16,041 bases of DNA from Candidatus Bathyarchaeota archaeon (lineage in GTDB: Archaea; Thermoproteota; Bathyarchaeia; Bathyarchaeales; Bathyarchaeaceae). Shown here in pieces: positions 1-6,505 of the stretch (the stretch's first letter is position 1; the number at the start of each line of letters is the position of its first letter). The stretch covers positions 1 through 16,041 of the forward strand of contig JAPUUO010000021.1 of NCBI GenBank assembly GCA_026967815.1, read 5' to 3'. A program made the translations under genes and the position numbers. The notes under the pieces are model-generated. The model saw nothing but the letters and a program-made list of their open reading frames with translations. It did not search any database and had not been told where the DNA came from.

Positions 1-1
1 T

Positions 2-1402
2 TAATCCGAGTTTTCTCGCTGGCAAAGAGGTCATTTTGCGTACAGCGTTTTCCAATGTCAAAGCTTTCTCATTTCTCACGTATTTTCCTAAAACTCTCGG
101 AAAGGTTCCGTAGCCTCTCGGGTGAGGTTTACCTCGACCTAAGACGCCGTATGGTGCAACTGTTGAGCTGTCGGTTCCTATCATCGAAAAAGGATGCTGC
201 AGAACCAGCCTTACATCTTCTTCGCACATCGCAAATCGCACAACGCTAACAGCGGCACTCTCCTCAAGCAGTAAATCAAAAACAAATTGGAAAGCGTCTA
301 TCCGTCTTGAACGTGTAATTTCTTCAATAGATTTTCCTTCAAACTCTGGGTGGTTCTTACTGCGAGCTATAATTGTGGCATCCCATCCTGCCGCTTTCAA
401 TGGACTCGACCATCCTTGCGTGCCTTCTTCGATGTCTTTTCTCAATTTTTTACGCAGATTCGGTTCTCTTAGCCTCTCGAAGAGTTTTTCGCTTCCACCT
501 TCGTGAGCCCAATGCGGTAGCATTGAAGCTAGACCGAAGCTTCCAGCGGTGTAAGGATAGACGTCGCATGTTACGTCTGTGCCCTTAGCTCTTGCTTTGT
601 TAATCATTTCCAGAGGTTCTTTGATCTTTCCCCAATTGGCTTTTCCTGCGGCTTTATGATGAGAAATCTCCACAGAAATTTCTGCTTCTTTGCTGATCTT
701 TATTGCCTCTTTCACAGAATCGAAGAGTCTGTCACCTTCACCTCTAATGTGAGAAGTATAAATTCCTCCACAGTTTGCGACAACTTTCGAAAGCTCAATT
801 AATTCGTCAGTTTTTGCATAGCAGCTCGGTGGGTAGATTAATCCTGTTGACATGCCAAAGGCGCCTTCTTCCATTGTTGTAGCCAGCTGCTGCTTCATCT
901 CTTCAAGCTCGATCTCAGTTGGCGATCTGTTGTCAAATCCCATCGCACAGACTCTTAGATTTGCATGCCCAACAAGAGGCACCACGTTTATGGCGATTCC
1001 TTGCCTTTCTAAGTGGTCTAAATATTGATTCATTGTTGACCAGTCTAGATCCAAACCAGCGTCTTCAAGGATTGGCGTAGTTTTCTTGATCTCTTCTTTG
1101 AGGGTTTCATTCAATGGAGCCGCTGAGCTGCCGCAATTTCCAATGACCTCGGTGGTTATTCCTTGTCGGATTTTGCTTTCTGCTTTAGGATTAATTAGCA
1201 ATGTGAAGTCAGAATGGGAGTGCATGTCCATGAATCCCGGAGACGCCACCAGTCCAGAAGCATCAATAGTGTGCAGAGCCTTACCCGATTTCAAGTTTCC
1301 AACTTTAACGATTCTTGGTCCTTCAATTCCAATGTCAGCTTTAAATCTCCGATTACCTGTTCCATCAACGACATAAGCATCTTTGATCGTTATGTCAAAC
1401 AT
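2..1402 (-). CDS. D-aminoacylase / N-acyl-D-amino-acid deacylase-type amidohydrolase, 3' end cut by window
   Basis: Reading the minus strand gives 467 uninterrupted codons with no stop before the window edge, so the C-terminus is missing (the family is usually somewhat over 500 residues). The enzyme family hydrolyses N-acyl-D-amino acids to D-amino acid and fatty acid or acetate, using zinc in a TIM-barrel amidohydrolase fold. Visible landmarks are HSHSD at residues 61-65 (HxH metal ligands), GITTEVIGNCG with Cys90, which matches the bridging cysteine of characterised D-aminoacylases, GHANLR, STGLIYPP, TSHIRGEGD, EISHHKAAG, VYPYTAG, GTDSS (the catalytic Asp region) and HPRGYGTFPRVLG. All known metal ligands therefore appear present. 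The ATG at 1402 has GGAG 8 nt upstream, inside the end of the preceding methyltransferase gene, whose stop lies 2 nt before it, so the two are very likely co-transcribed and translationally coupled. Related amidohydrolases (dihydroorotase or hydantoinase types) lack the GNCG and TSHIR signatures, so the subfamily call is fairly firm; the acyl and amino-acid preference is unknown. Confidence 0.9.
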   Translation of the reverse strand, partial: MFDITIKDAYVVDGTGNRRFKADIGIEGPRIVKVGNLKSGKALHTIDASGLVASPGFMDMHSHSDFTLLINPKAESKIRQGITTEVIGNCGSSAAPLNETLKEEIKKTTPILEDAGLDLDWSTMNQYLDHLERQGIAINVVPLVGHANLRVCAMGFDNRSPTEIELEEMKQQLATTMEEGAFGMSTGLIYPPSCYAKTDELIELSKVVANCGGIYTSHIRGEGDRLFDSVKEAIKISKEAEISVEISHHKAAGKANWGKIKEPLEMINKARAKGTDVTCDVYPYTAGSFGLASMLPHWAHEGGSEKLFERLREPNLRKKLRKDIEEGTQGWSSPLKAAGWDATIIARSKNHPEFEGKSIEEITRSRRIDAFQFVFDLLLEESAAVSVVRFAMCEEDVRLVLQHPFSMIGTDSSTVAPYGVLGRGKPHPRGYGTFPRVLGKYVRNEKALTLENAVRKMTSLPARKLGL

Positions 1403-1404
1403 TT

Positions 1405-2415
1405 TCACAGCTCCTGAAACTCTTGGTTTTTTTCATTGGAAATTGTTGAGTTAAACTTGCACGTGAGGAATAACATTTCCGTTTTTGTTGGATCGAGAAA
1501 TCTAGAAATGCCTGTCTCTGCTTTGCACAATTCTTTCATGTGGGATGCCATTCCGCCGACCAAACCTGCACTATTCAACAGGTCATACATTATTCCGTAT
1601 CCGCTAACGTAGATATCTTTGAAGCCGTTCTCTGCAAAGAGACTAGCAATAGTCTGTGGGTCGAATTGCTCTTGTTCGTCGTATTCAATTTCGTCGCAAA
1701 ACGGTTCCACTTCTTCAATACTCATCTCTGTTGTCAAGGTTTTGTGTTTACGGAATTGAGAGTTGGACAACAATTTCTTGCCGAGAACGCTCTTTGGGCT
1801 GATGATGCAACGATAGTCTGTTTCCTTGTGAGGATATATCGAGCGTCTCACGTACCGATACCTTATTGAGTCTTTCTGTGTGAGGACGAAGTTGCCTTCT
1901 CCTTGAAAATGCCTTTCATGCGTCGATCGGTATAGCCAGTTCGCCTCTATACAAGTGACTTTTCCGTTCGTCTTCAGCACTCTCTTAATCTCGCGGAGGG
2001 CTCTTTCCTTGTCTGAAAAGGTTGCTAACGAACCACATAGAATGATGGCGTCGAAACTTCCTTCGTGGAACCTTAGGTTTCCCGCATCTCCACCCTCAAA
2101 AGATATGTTATCTGCTCTGCTTCTGCTCAGCTTGTTCTTCGCTATTTCAATCATCCTTTCTGACTTGTCGATTCCAACAATTGAGCCGACATCCTTTGTG
2201 AGGTGCAGTGAGGGGTGACCCGTGCCACAGCCTATGTCCAAAACTCTCTTGCATCCTCTAACCGCATTCTTAAACAACTCAATCTCGGTGAGCAAAGTCC
2301 AGTCATATCGCTCAGCAGGAAGAAACTCCTTGTCAGAATCTGCATAAATCCCATGCCCTGACATACGGTCATAGATCTCCCACTGTTCAACTTTGTGAAT
2401 CAGATGGTTTTTCAT
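1405..2415 (-). CDS. class I SAM-dependent methyltransferase of unknown substrate
   Basis: The 336-residue protein has a standard class I SAM-binding fold. Motif I is VLDIGCGTG at residues 58-66, the acidic motif II region is GIDKSERM at 81-88, and FDAIILCGSLA at about 121-131 fits motif IV. The N-terminal 50 residues and a long C-terminal half (from about 180, including an acidic stretch rich in Glu and Asp) lie outside the catalytic core and probably recognise the substrate. I do not recognise the substrate; the core resembles the general methyltransferase type 11 (UbiE-like) group. ATG at 2415 has GGAG 8 nt upstream (cggagtaaatttc before the start). A TATA-like TTTAAAC lies on this strand at 2484-2490. 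The gene is followed after 2 nt by the D-aminoacylase-type gene, so it heads a two-gene unit. The pairing could mean shared use of one metabolite, but nothing in the sequence proves that. Confidence 0.8.
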   Translation of the reverse strand: MKNHLIHKVEQWEIYDRMSGHGIYADSDKEFLPAERYDWTLLTEIELFKNAVRGCKRVLDIGCGTGHPSLHLTKDVGSIVGIDKSERMIEIAKNKLSRSRADNISFEGGDAGNLRFHEGSFDAIILCGSLATFSDKERALREIKRVLKTNGKVTCIEANWLYRSTHERHFQGEGNFVLTQKDSIRYRYVRRSIYPHKETDYRCIISPKSVLGKKLLSNSQFRKHKTLTTEMSIEEVEPFCDEIEYDEQEQFDPQTIASLFAENGFKDIYVSGYGIMYDLLNSAGLVGGMASHMKELCKAETGISRFLDPTKTEMLFLTCKFNSTISNEKNQEFQEL

Positions 2416-2502
2416 GAAATTTACTCCGTTGTTAAAGCTGGCTTTGTGAGTTAGATAACCCGAGCTGCCAAAATAAGCTTGATGTTTAAAGATTCTGCGC
2501 GC

Positions 2503-2511
2503 ATTTAAATA
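2503..2511 (+). promoter_or_regulatory. archaeal TATA box for the Fpg/Nei-like gene
   Basis: ATTTAAATA is a strong archaeal TATA match. Transcription would begin about 25-30 nt downstream, near 2530-2535, which lies after the TTG at 2528 and before the GTG at 2555. This favours GTG 2555 as the start of the downstream gene. A second, weaker box for the divergent methyltransferase (TTTAAAC on the minus strand, 2484-2490) lies in the same 139-nt intergenic region. Confidence 0.5.
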
Positions 2512-2554
2512 GCAACGTCTTCAATACTTGCAAGATACGAACGGAAGTGTTGAC

Positions 2555-3373
2555 GTGGAGCTGCCTGAATTAACCATTCTTGGGCGTCAGATGAGGAAGG
2601 AGATTGTGGGAAAGCGGGTTTATGAAGTTGGAATAGCTAACCCTAAATGCTTGAACATGACGTTTGAGCAGTTCAGGAAAACTGTTGTTGGGAAAACCAT
2701 CAAGTCTGTTGAGAGTCGAGGTAAGTGGCTTTTCATCAAACTTAACTCACACCAGCTTTTGTTCAATCCAGGCATGGGCGCTGACGTCATCCACTTCGAA
2801 TCTAATGACAAACTGCCTGAAAAGTATCAAATAAAATTCGATTTAGAAGACGGAACGGGCTTCACTATCCGCGTCTGGTGGTTCTGCTATCTGCATCTAA
2901 TGCCCGAAAAGAAGCTTGGCGAACACAAGTTGACCGCAAAACTGGGTATCACACCGCTTGACAAAAGGTTCACGCTGGACTATTTCAAACAACTGCTCAG
3001 TCAGAAACGAGGTAACATCAAAAGCTTTCTGCTCGACCAGAAAAACATAGCAGGCATCGGCAATGTCTACGTACAAGACATACTTTTCAACGCAAAGCTT
3101 CACCCCAAAAGAAAGATACCCTCAATCACCGACACGGAGATCGGTGTTTTACACAAATCCATCAAATCAGTGTTGAACGAAAGCATCGAACTAGGAGGAT
3201 TAGCCTACGAAAAAGATTTCTACGGCAACAAAGGCGGCTATGGCAAGGCACAATACAAAATCGCTTATAAACCCGGCAAGCCTTGCCCCGCGTGCCAAAC
3301 GACAATACAGAAAATCAAGACAGGCTCAACCAGTAGCTTCATCTGCCCAACCTGTCAAACACTGGATAAGTGA
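2555..3373 (+). CDS. Fpg/Nei (H2TH) family DNA glycosylase-like protein lacking the N-terminal catalytic proline
   Basis: The protein is 272 residues from GTG 2555, close to the usual Fpg length of about 270. Fpg/Nei enzymes excise oxidised bases and cut the abasic site. The N-terminus reads MELPEL, lining up with the family's PELPEV, so Glu2, Pro4 and Glu5 are kept but the Pro nucleophile is replaced by the initiator residue. RGKWLFIKL at 55-63 keeps the family lysine (Lys57). The helix-two-turn-helix region (about 154-184, with LLDQ, AGIGN and LHP) is intact. The C-terminal zinc finger has Cys244, 247, 264 and 267, but the usual Arg in the finger loop appears to be Thr259. A TTG at 2528 would add nine residues (QDTNGSVD and so on), but it lies upstream of the start expected from the TATA box and has no Shine-Dalgarno sequence; GGA at 2543 serves GTG 2555. 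A branch of the family with IELPEA or LEIPEA starts is known to me, so this is probably a member of that divergent branch. Whether it is a glycosylase or only a DNA-binding protein is open. Confidence 0.85.
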   Translation: MELPELTILGRQMRKEIVGKRVYEVGIANPKCLNMTFEQFRKTVVGKTIKSVESRGKWLFIKLNSHQLLFNPGMGADVIHFESNDKLPEKYQIKFDLEDGTGFTIRVWWFCYLHLMPEKKLGEHKLTAKLGITPLDKRFTLDYFKQLLSQKRGNIKSFLLDQKNIAGIGNVYVQDILFNAKLHPKRKIPSITDTEIGVLHKSIKSVLNESIELGGLAYEKDFYGNKGGYGKAQYKIAYKPGKPCPACQTTIQKIKTGSTSSFICPTCQTLDK

Positions 3374-3403
3374 TTCCTACTCGATTGAATAACCTTTTCT
3401 TAT

Positions 3404-3703
3404 CTACGCTATTTCGATTTTCATCGGAGGTTTTCGTTTCTCCTTGAGCGGCACGGTAACCTTGAGTAAACCACTACTGAATGTGGCTTTAGCTTTCGTT
3501 GGGTTGACCTTCAACGGAAAGTGTAGGTGTCCATGGAGCGCTAAATCCGTTCTCTCGGCGTTAATGTGGATTAGATCGTCGTGCATGGCAAGATCTATGT
3601 CCTTCTTCTTGACTCCAGGCAATTCAACCTCGACAAGGTAGTTCTCACCGCTAGCATCTAGACACGCAAACATGTGAGGAGGCAAGACAGTTTTTTCAGC
3701 CAA
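3404..3703 (-). CDS. small heat-shock protein, Hsp20/alpha-crystallin family, minimal form
   Basis: The 99-residue product is almost only an alpha-crystallin domain. ENYLVEVELPGVKKKDIDL (residues 20-38) matches the core beta-strand and PGV motif, and SSGLLKVTVPL (76-86) matches the conserved GxL/VPL end of the domain. The tail PMKIEIA carries the IXI motif (Ile96-Glu-Ile98) used for oligomer assembly. The N-terminal arm is only about 10 residues, against roughly 30-40 in common archaeal Hsp20 proteins. Such proteins are ATP-independent chaperones that hold unfolded clients. The start is TTG at 3703, chosen because a near-perfect AGGAGGTGAT lies 8 nt upstream; the next Met is residue 11 and would cut into the domain. 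It follows sod by 40 nt on the same strand, so a sod-hsp20 stress transcript is likely. It converges with the Fpg-like gene over a 30-nt gap. Confidence 0.87.
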   Translation of the reverse strand: MAEKTVLPPHMFACLDASGENYLVEVELPGVKKKDIDLAMHDDLIHINAERTDLALHGHLHFPLKVNPTKAKATFSSGLLKVTVPLKEKRKPPMKIEIA

Positions 3704-3743
3704 AGCTTATCACCTCCTGCGAAGTTCAAGACGACAACTGACT

Positions 3744-4367
3744 TCACTTCAATAATTTTTCGAGTCTTTTGTTCACAGTATTCCAGTTGACAATGTTCCA
3801 AAACGCGTCAACAAACTTGCCTCTTGCGTTTTTGTAATCGAGGTAGTATGCATGTTCCCAGACATCAAGAACCATGAGGATTCTAAACGTGGGGTAGATG
3901 TTGGTGTTGTGCTTCTCAATCTGCATTATTATTGGTCTATTAGTTTGTTTGCAAAAGGCGAGCGTTGCCCACCCTGAGCCTTCCACGCTAACAGCAGCTT
4001 GAGAGAATTCCTTTTTGAATCTTTCAAAATTCCCAAACTCTTTGTCTATGGTGTTGCCCAAAACGCCACCTGGCTTTTCTTTGCCTTCACTACTTGGTGC
4101 TAAGCTAGGCCAGAACAACGAGTGGAGTATGTGGCCTCCTATGTTAAAAGACAGCGCCTTTAGACTAGCCTTAACATCCACATCGACGTCCTCTTCTCGA
4201 GCGTTCTGGAGCTTCTTGAGAATGGCATTCGCACCATTCACATATCCTTGATGATGCTTGTCGTGATGTATCTCTAGTTGTTCTTCTGAAATGAACGGTT
4301 CCAGGTCTTTGGTTCCATATGGCAGTGGCGGTAGAACGTAGAACCTACCAGTCTCCAAGCTTTTCAC
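3744..4367 (-). CDS. sod: superoxide dismutase, Fe/Mn family
   Basis: A 207-residue cytoplasmic Fe/Mn superoxide dismutase, normal family length, which converts superoxide to oxygen and hydrogen peroxide. All four metal ligands are visible by comparison with E. coli MnSOD: His34 in LEIHHDKHHQ, His82 in ILHSLFW, and Asp168 and His172 in LDVWEHAYYLDY. The GGH before HSLFW resembles Mn-type enzymes. The second-sphere region (QIEKHNTN, about 149-156) lacks the NQD of classical bacterial enzymes and resembles archaeal forms, so Fe, Mn or cambialistic use cannot be decided. The start is GTG at 4367. Its purine-rich gaagg lies very close, so a short leader or leaderless start is possible; TTG three codons later is an alternative. 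The TATA box at 4410-4418 and an inverted repeat right behind it suggest regulation. hsp20 follows after 40 nt. An oxygen-defence enzyme suggests at least occasional oxygen exposure. Confidence 0.95.
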   Translation of the reverse strand: MKSLETGRFYVLPPLPYGTKDLEPFISEEQLEIHHDKHHQGYVNGANAILKKLQNAREEDVDVDVKASLKALSFNIGGHILHSLFWPSLAPSSEGKEKPGGVLGNTIDKEFGNFERFKKEFSQAAVSVEGSGWATLAFCKQTNRPIIMQIEKHNTNIYPTFRILMVLDVWEHAYYLDYKNARGKFVDAFWNIVNWNTVNKRLEKLLK

Positions 4368-4409
4368 ATCCCTTCTTCAACCTTGCGAGTTTTTAATAGG
4401 ATGGCTTGA

Positions 4410-4418
4410 TTTTTAAAT
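4410..4418 (-). promoter_or_regulatory. TATA box of sod-hsp20
   Basis: On the minus strand the sequence is ATTTAAAAA, about 43 nt upstream of the sod GTG. Transcription would begin near 4385-4390, giving a leader of about 20 nt. An alternative AT-rich box (ATTAAAAA, about 4392-4400) lies closer to the gene and would give a leaderless start. Confidence 0.5.
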
Positions 4419-4419
4419 G

Positions 4420-4447
4420 TGTGTGACTGTGACCCAACAGTAACACA
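4420..4447. promoter_or_regulatory. inverted repeat, candidate operator of sod
   Basis: Left arm TGTGTGACTGT (4420-4430), spacer GACCCA, right arm ACAGTAACACA (4437-4447). Ten of the eleven arm positions pair. It sits directly upstream of the sod TATA/BRE region, where archaeal activators commonly bind and where a dimeric regulator would fit. The operator role is inferred from position and symmetry only. Confidence 0.45.
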
Positions 4448-4490
4448 GACTCTGATATCCAAGACTTGCGGATGGATACAAGCGGTGATA

Positions 4491-4521
4491 GCTCCCTGTT
4501 TACCTGATGAATCGAGGGAGC
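4491..4521. repeat. inverted repeat GCTCCCT / AGGGAGC
   Basis: Perfect 7-bp arms at 4491-4497 and 4515-4521 with a 17-nt loop. It lies between the sod promoter and the terminator-like element at 4537-4579. The arm core CTCCC/GGGAG is shared with that neighbouring hairpin, so the 245-nt gap (4368-4612) contains a small family of related stems. No ORF, tRNA or clear C/D-box RNA is visible in it. Confidence 0.4.
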
Positions 4522-4536
4522 AACAAACACAGTGTC

Positions 4537-4579
4537 AAAAAAAACGATGAAACTCCCAGGTAGGAGAAAACACGGGAGC
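4537..4579 (-). terminator. probable terminator of the COG1313 radical SAM gene
   Basis: Reading the minus strand, the gene's stop at 4613 is followed after 33 nt by a CTCCC/GGGAG stem (4575-4579 with 4553-4557) and then, 8 nt further, by a run of eight T (4537-4544). Archaeal termination mainly needs the T run; the stem may help. The 5-bp stem is short, so the T run is the main evidence. Confidence 0.45.
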
Positions 4580-4612
4580 TTCAGGTTTCCGTTCAGTGTA
4601 TGCGCGCAAGAA

Positions 4613-5704
4613 TTAAGTTATGAAGTTTGTCAGTCCTACTTCTCTTGCCAGTTGAATGGCTTGTTCTCTTTCGCTGTGTGTGAGCCGTCTCTGCAATTCT
4701 GGTATTTCATCAGCTCTCCACTCGGGGCGGTACTGAAACATAACATTGGTCCTCGCCCCTGTTCCCAGCTTCTGAGCAATCCAATTCAGAATTGGTTTTG
4801 TGCAACACTCCAAATGCTCAGGCAAAACCAAAACCCGGATTATCAGTTCTCCATACTTCTTGCCATGAAGATGGTTTCTTGTGCACGCTTCCCAGTAGCG
4901 GGGAGCATCTGAAATACGTTCGGCGCACCGGTTTGATCCATACTTAAAATCAAGCAAATAGACATCTGCAAAACCAGCGAGAAGCTTGGCCGTTTCTTCA
5001 CTGTAATACGAGTTGGAGTTCCAAACAACCGGTACATTTACATTTACATGCTTGAACGTTTCTAGCCACTTTGCTAGCCAAGGAGTCGGCTCACCACCAA
5101 CCAAGTTGACGTTTCTACAACCTCTCTTCCTAATGTGTCCAACTGACTTCGCCAATTTTTCCGGTGTGTAGATTTCGCCGTGTTCAAACCACTGCGAAAT
5201 CGTCCAGTTCTGACAATGCTTGCATCTCAGTGTGCAACCCATTGTGAATATTGTTCCAGAAGGTACAAGTTCAGGCTCTTCACCCATGTGCTCAAAAATT
5301 GTTGAAACAGTGATTTGGTTACCACATCTGCAGTAGCCCAGTTCTCCTGCGAGTCTGTTGAAGCCGCATTTGCGAGTGCAGAAGTGGCATTTTTGAAGAA
5401 TTCGTTTGGCAATTTCGATTTTCAAATCCGAATAAGATTCTTCAGGTGCTTCTAGCTCTTCTAGACGTTCTTGACGGGTGTCCAATCTCCCTTCTAAGTG
5501 ATAATATTCCGTTGTGAGCGTATCATGAAGTGTCCAGAGTTTTTCTAGCGTGTCTTCTTCAGTGAAGTCAGCGGGCAACTTGCTTGCTATCATAAACTTT
5601 GCCGGCTTGTCATTTTGCATTACGTCAAAATATCGCGATAGACTTTGCCTAACCCCTTTGTCTTTAAGCACAGCTCGGGCGTCCGGTCTCCAGGAAATCC
5701 TCAT
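4613..5704 (-). CDS. radical SAM protein, COG1313/PflX-like (pyruvate formate-lyase-activating-enzyme homologue)
   Basis: The radical SAM cluster motif is CTLRCKHC (CxxxCxxC, about residues 157-164 from ATG 5704), followed by QNWTISQW and the GGEPTPW motif expected for SAM binding. Before it lies a second cysteine group (CHFCTRKC, then GYCRCG, about 106-127) that is typical of COG1313 and AmrS-type proteins and may hold another cluster or zinc. An N-terminal region of about 100 residues with charged helices precedes the catalytic core. The family resembles glycyl-radical-enzyme activases, but the true substrate is unknown and no glycyl radical enzyme is in the window. ATG 5704 is chosen over TTG 5755 (17 residues longer) because AGAGG lies 4 nt upstream and a TATA-like AGATAAAAT (5736-5744) gives a short leader, whereas TTG 5755 has no Shine-Dalgarno sequence. 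A T-run terminator follows. Confidence 0.85.
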   Translation of the reverse strand: MRISWRPDARAVLKDKGVRQSLSRYFDVMQNDKPAKFMIASKLPADFTEEDTLEKLWTLHDTLTTEYYHLEGRLDTRQERLEELEAPEESYSDLKIEIAKRILQKCHFCTRKCGFNRLAGELGYCRCGNQITVSTIFEHMGEEPELVPSGTIFTMGCTLRCKHCQNWTISQWFEHGEIYTPEKLAKSVGHIRKRGCRNVNLVGGEPTPWLAKWLETFKHVNVNVPVVWNSNSYYSEETAKLLAGFADVYLLDFKYGSNRCAERISDAPRYWEACTRNHLHGKKYGELIIRVLVLPEHLECCTKPILNWIAQKLGTGARTNVMFQYRPEWRADEIPELQRRLTHSEREQAIQLAREVGLTNFIT

Positions 5705-5848
5705 GCTTCCTCTTACATAGGATTGTGAAAGGCTGATTTTATCTGTATTGCTCAACGAGGCTTCTCAGTTGTCCATCATGGAGGACAAGAAACGTTAAAC
5801 CGAAACTTGTAGTATTACAATTCAGGGTTCTTCTGAGAGGGCGAGAAA

Positions 5849-6481
5849 ATGTTTGAGGAAAACATAGTAGCGACAGAAGACGAAGCGCTTAGGTTCATAA
5901 GCAAGTTCGGTTTCGTCACTCTCTTCCCGATAAAAGGTTTTATCTTTCCAAACTTATACCAAGCCACGGCAACGGAGAATGAGAAAGAAAGATTTGAGAC
6001 GATGTGGCAGTGGGCGGACGATCTCGCAGAAAAGAAGAAGATCCATTATGGAAAACTTATCCGCAAACAAGTCACGTTAATCTCTTTAGAGATGTTTCCG
6101 TGCTTTTACAAACTATGTAGAAAACGCAAGTTAGGTGAGACCGCAAAGAAAATTCTGTATTTGTTGAAAAAGAAAGGAACAATGTCTACGACTCTTTTGA
6201 AGAAAAACCTTAGCCTTACGGGAAAAGCAAAGAAATACGAATTCATGAACGCGATAGATGAGTTACAAATGGCATTTCTCGTGGCAATTGTCGGTCGTGA
6301 AAAGTCTCCTAGAATGACCTACTCATATGACTTGATAGAACGCTGGATGCCTAGAGAGCTATGGAAAAAGGCTGAAGATTTAGATGAAAGCAGGGCGAAA
6401 AGGAGAATCGAAGCTAAACTGCTAGAGAATGAAGTGTTTTCTGGACGTGAAGGTGTCGAGGCATTTCTGAAGAAGCTCTGA
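5849..6481 (+). CDS. winged-helix protein, probably AlkZ-related
   Basis: A 210-residue basic protein. Its N-terminus (EDEALRFISKFGFVTLFPIKG, about residues 11-31, then FPNLYQA) and its middle wing (AKKILYLLKKKGTM, then KYEFMNAIDELQ and YSYDLIERWMP, about 98-168) resemble the winged-helix DNA-binding fold of the YcaQ/AlkZ interstrand-crosslink glycosylase group. At 210 residues it is about half the length of full AlkZ, and I do not see the QxQ catalytic motif, so it fits the short 'AlkZ-related' proteins of unknown activity. The C-terminal 50 residues are charged helix (ESRAKRRIEAKLLENE). ATG 5849 has GAGGG 7-8 nt upstream. It is divergent from the COG1313 radical SAM gene and converges with amrS across 24 nt. 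It could alternatively be a transcription regulator. The family call rests on remembered patterns and is moderate. Confidence 0.6.
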   Translation: MFEENIVATEDEALRFISKFGFVTLFPIKGFIFPNLYQATATENEKERFETMWQWADDLAEKKKIHYGKLIRKQVTLISLEMFPCFYKLCRKRKLGETAKKILYLLKKKGTMSTTLLKKNLSLTGKAKKYEFMNAIDELQMAFLVAIVGREKSPRMTYSYDLIERWMPRELWKKAEDLDESRAKRRIEAKLLENEVFSGREGVEAFLKKL

Positions 6482-6505
6482 GGAAAAGCTTCAACAGGCA
6501 AGCTC

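Noticed and set aside
1086..2218. Plus-strand ORFs inside the amidohydrolase and methyltransferase genes
   Set aside because: They lie opposite strongly conserved coding sequence, show no recognisable domain, and have no good ribosome-binding sites.
2528..2554. TTG 2528 as start of the Fpg-like gene
   Set aside because: It lies before the start point expected from the TATA box at 2503-2511, has no Shine-Dalgarno sequence, and adds nine residues with no family match.
4480..4550. Possible C/D-box guide RNA (GTGATAG, CTGATGA and CGATGAAA strings)
   Set aside because: The boxes do not match the C/D'/C'/D order and spacing, no proper closing D box follows, and the C box is imperfect.
6487..6504. 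Hairpin AGCTT/AAGCT in the gap between the AlkZ-related gene and amrS, as a shared terminator
   Set aside because: Only 5 bp with an 8-nt loop and no T run on either strand; too weak to call.
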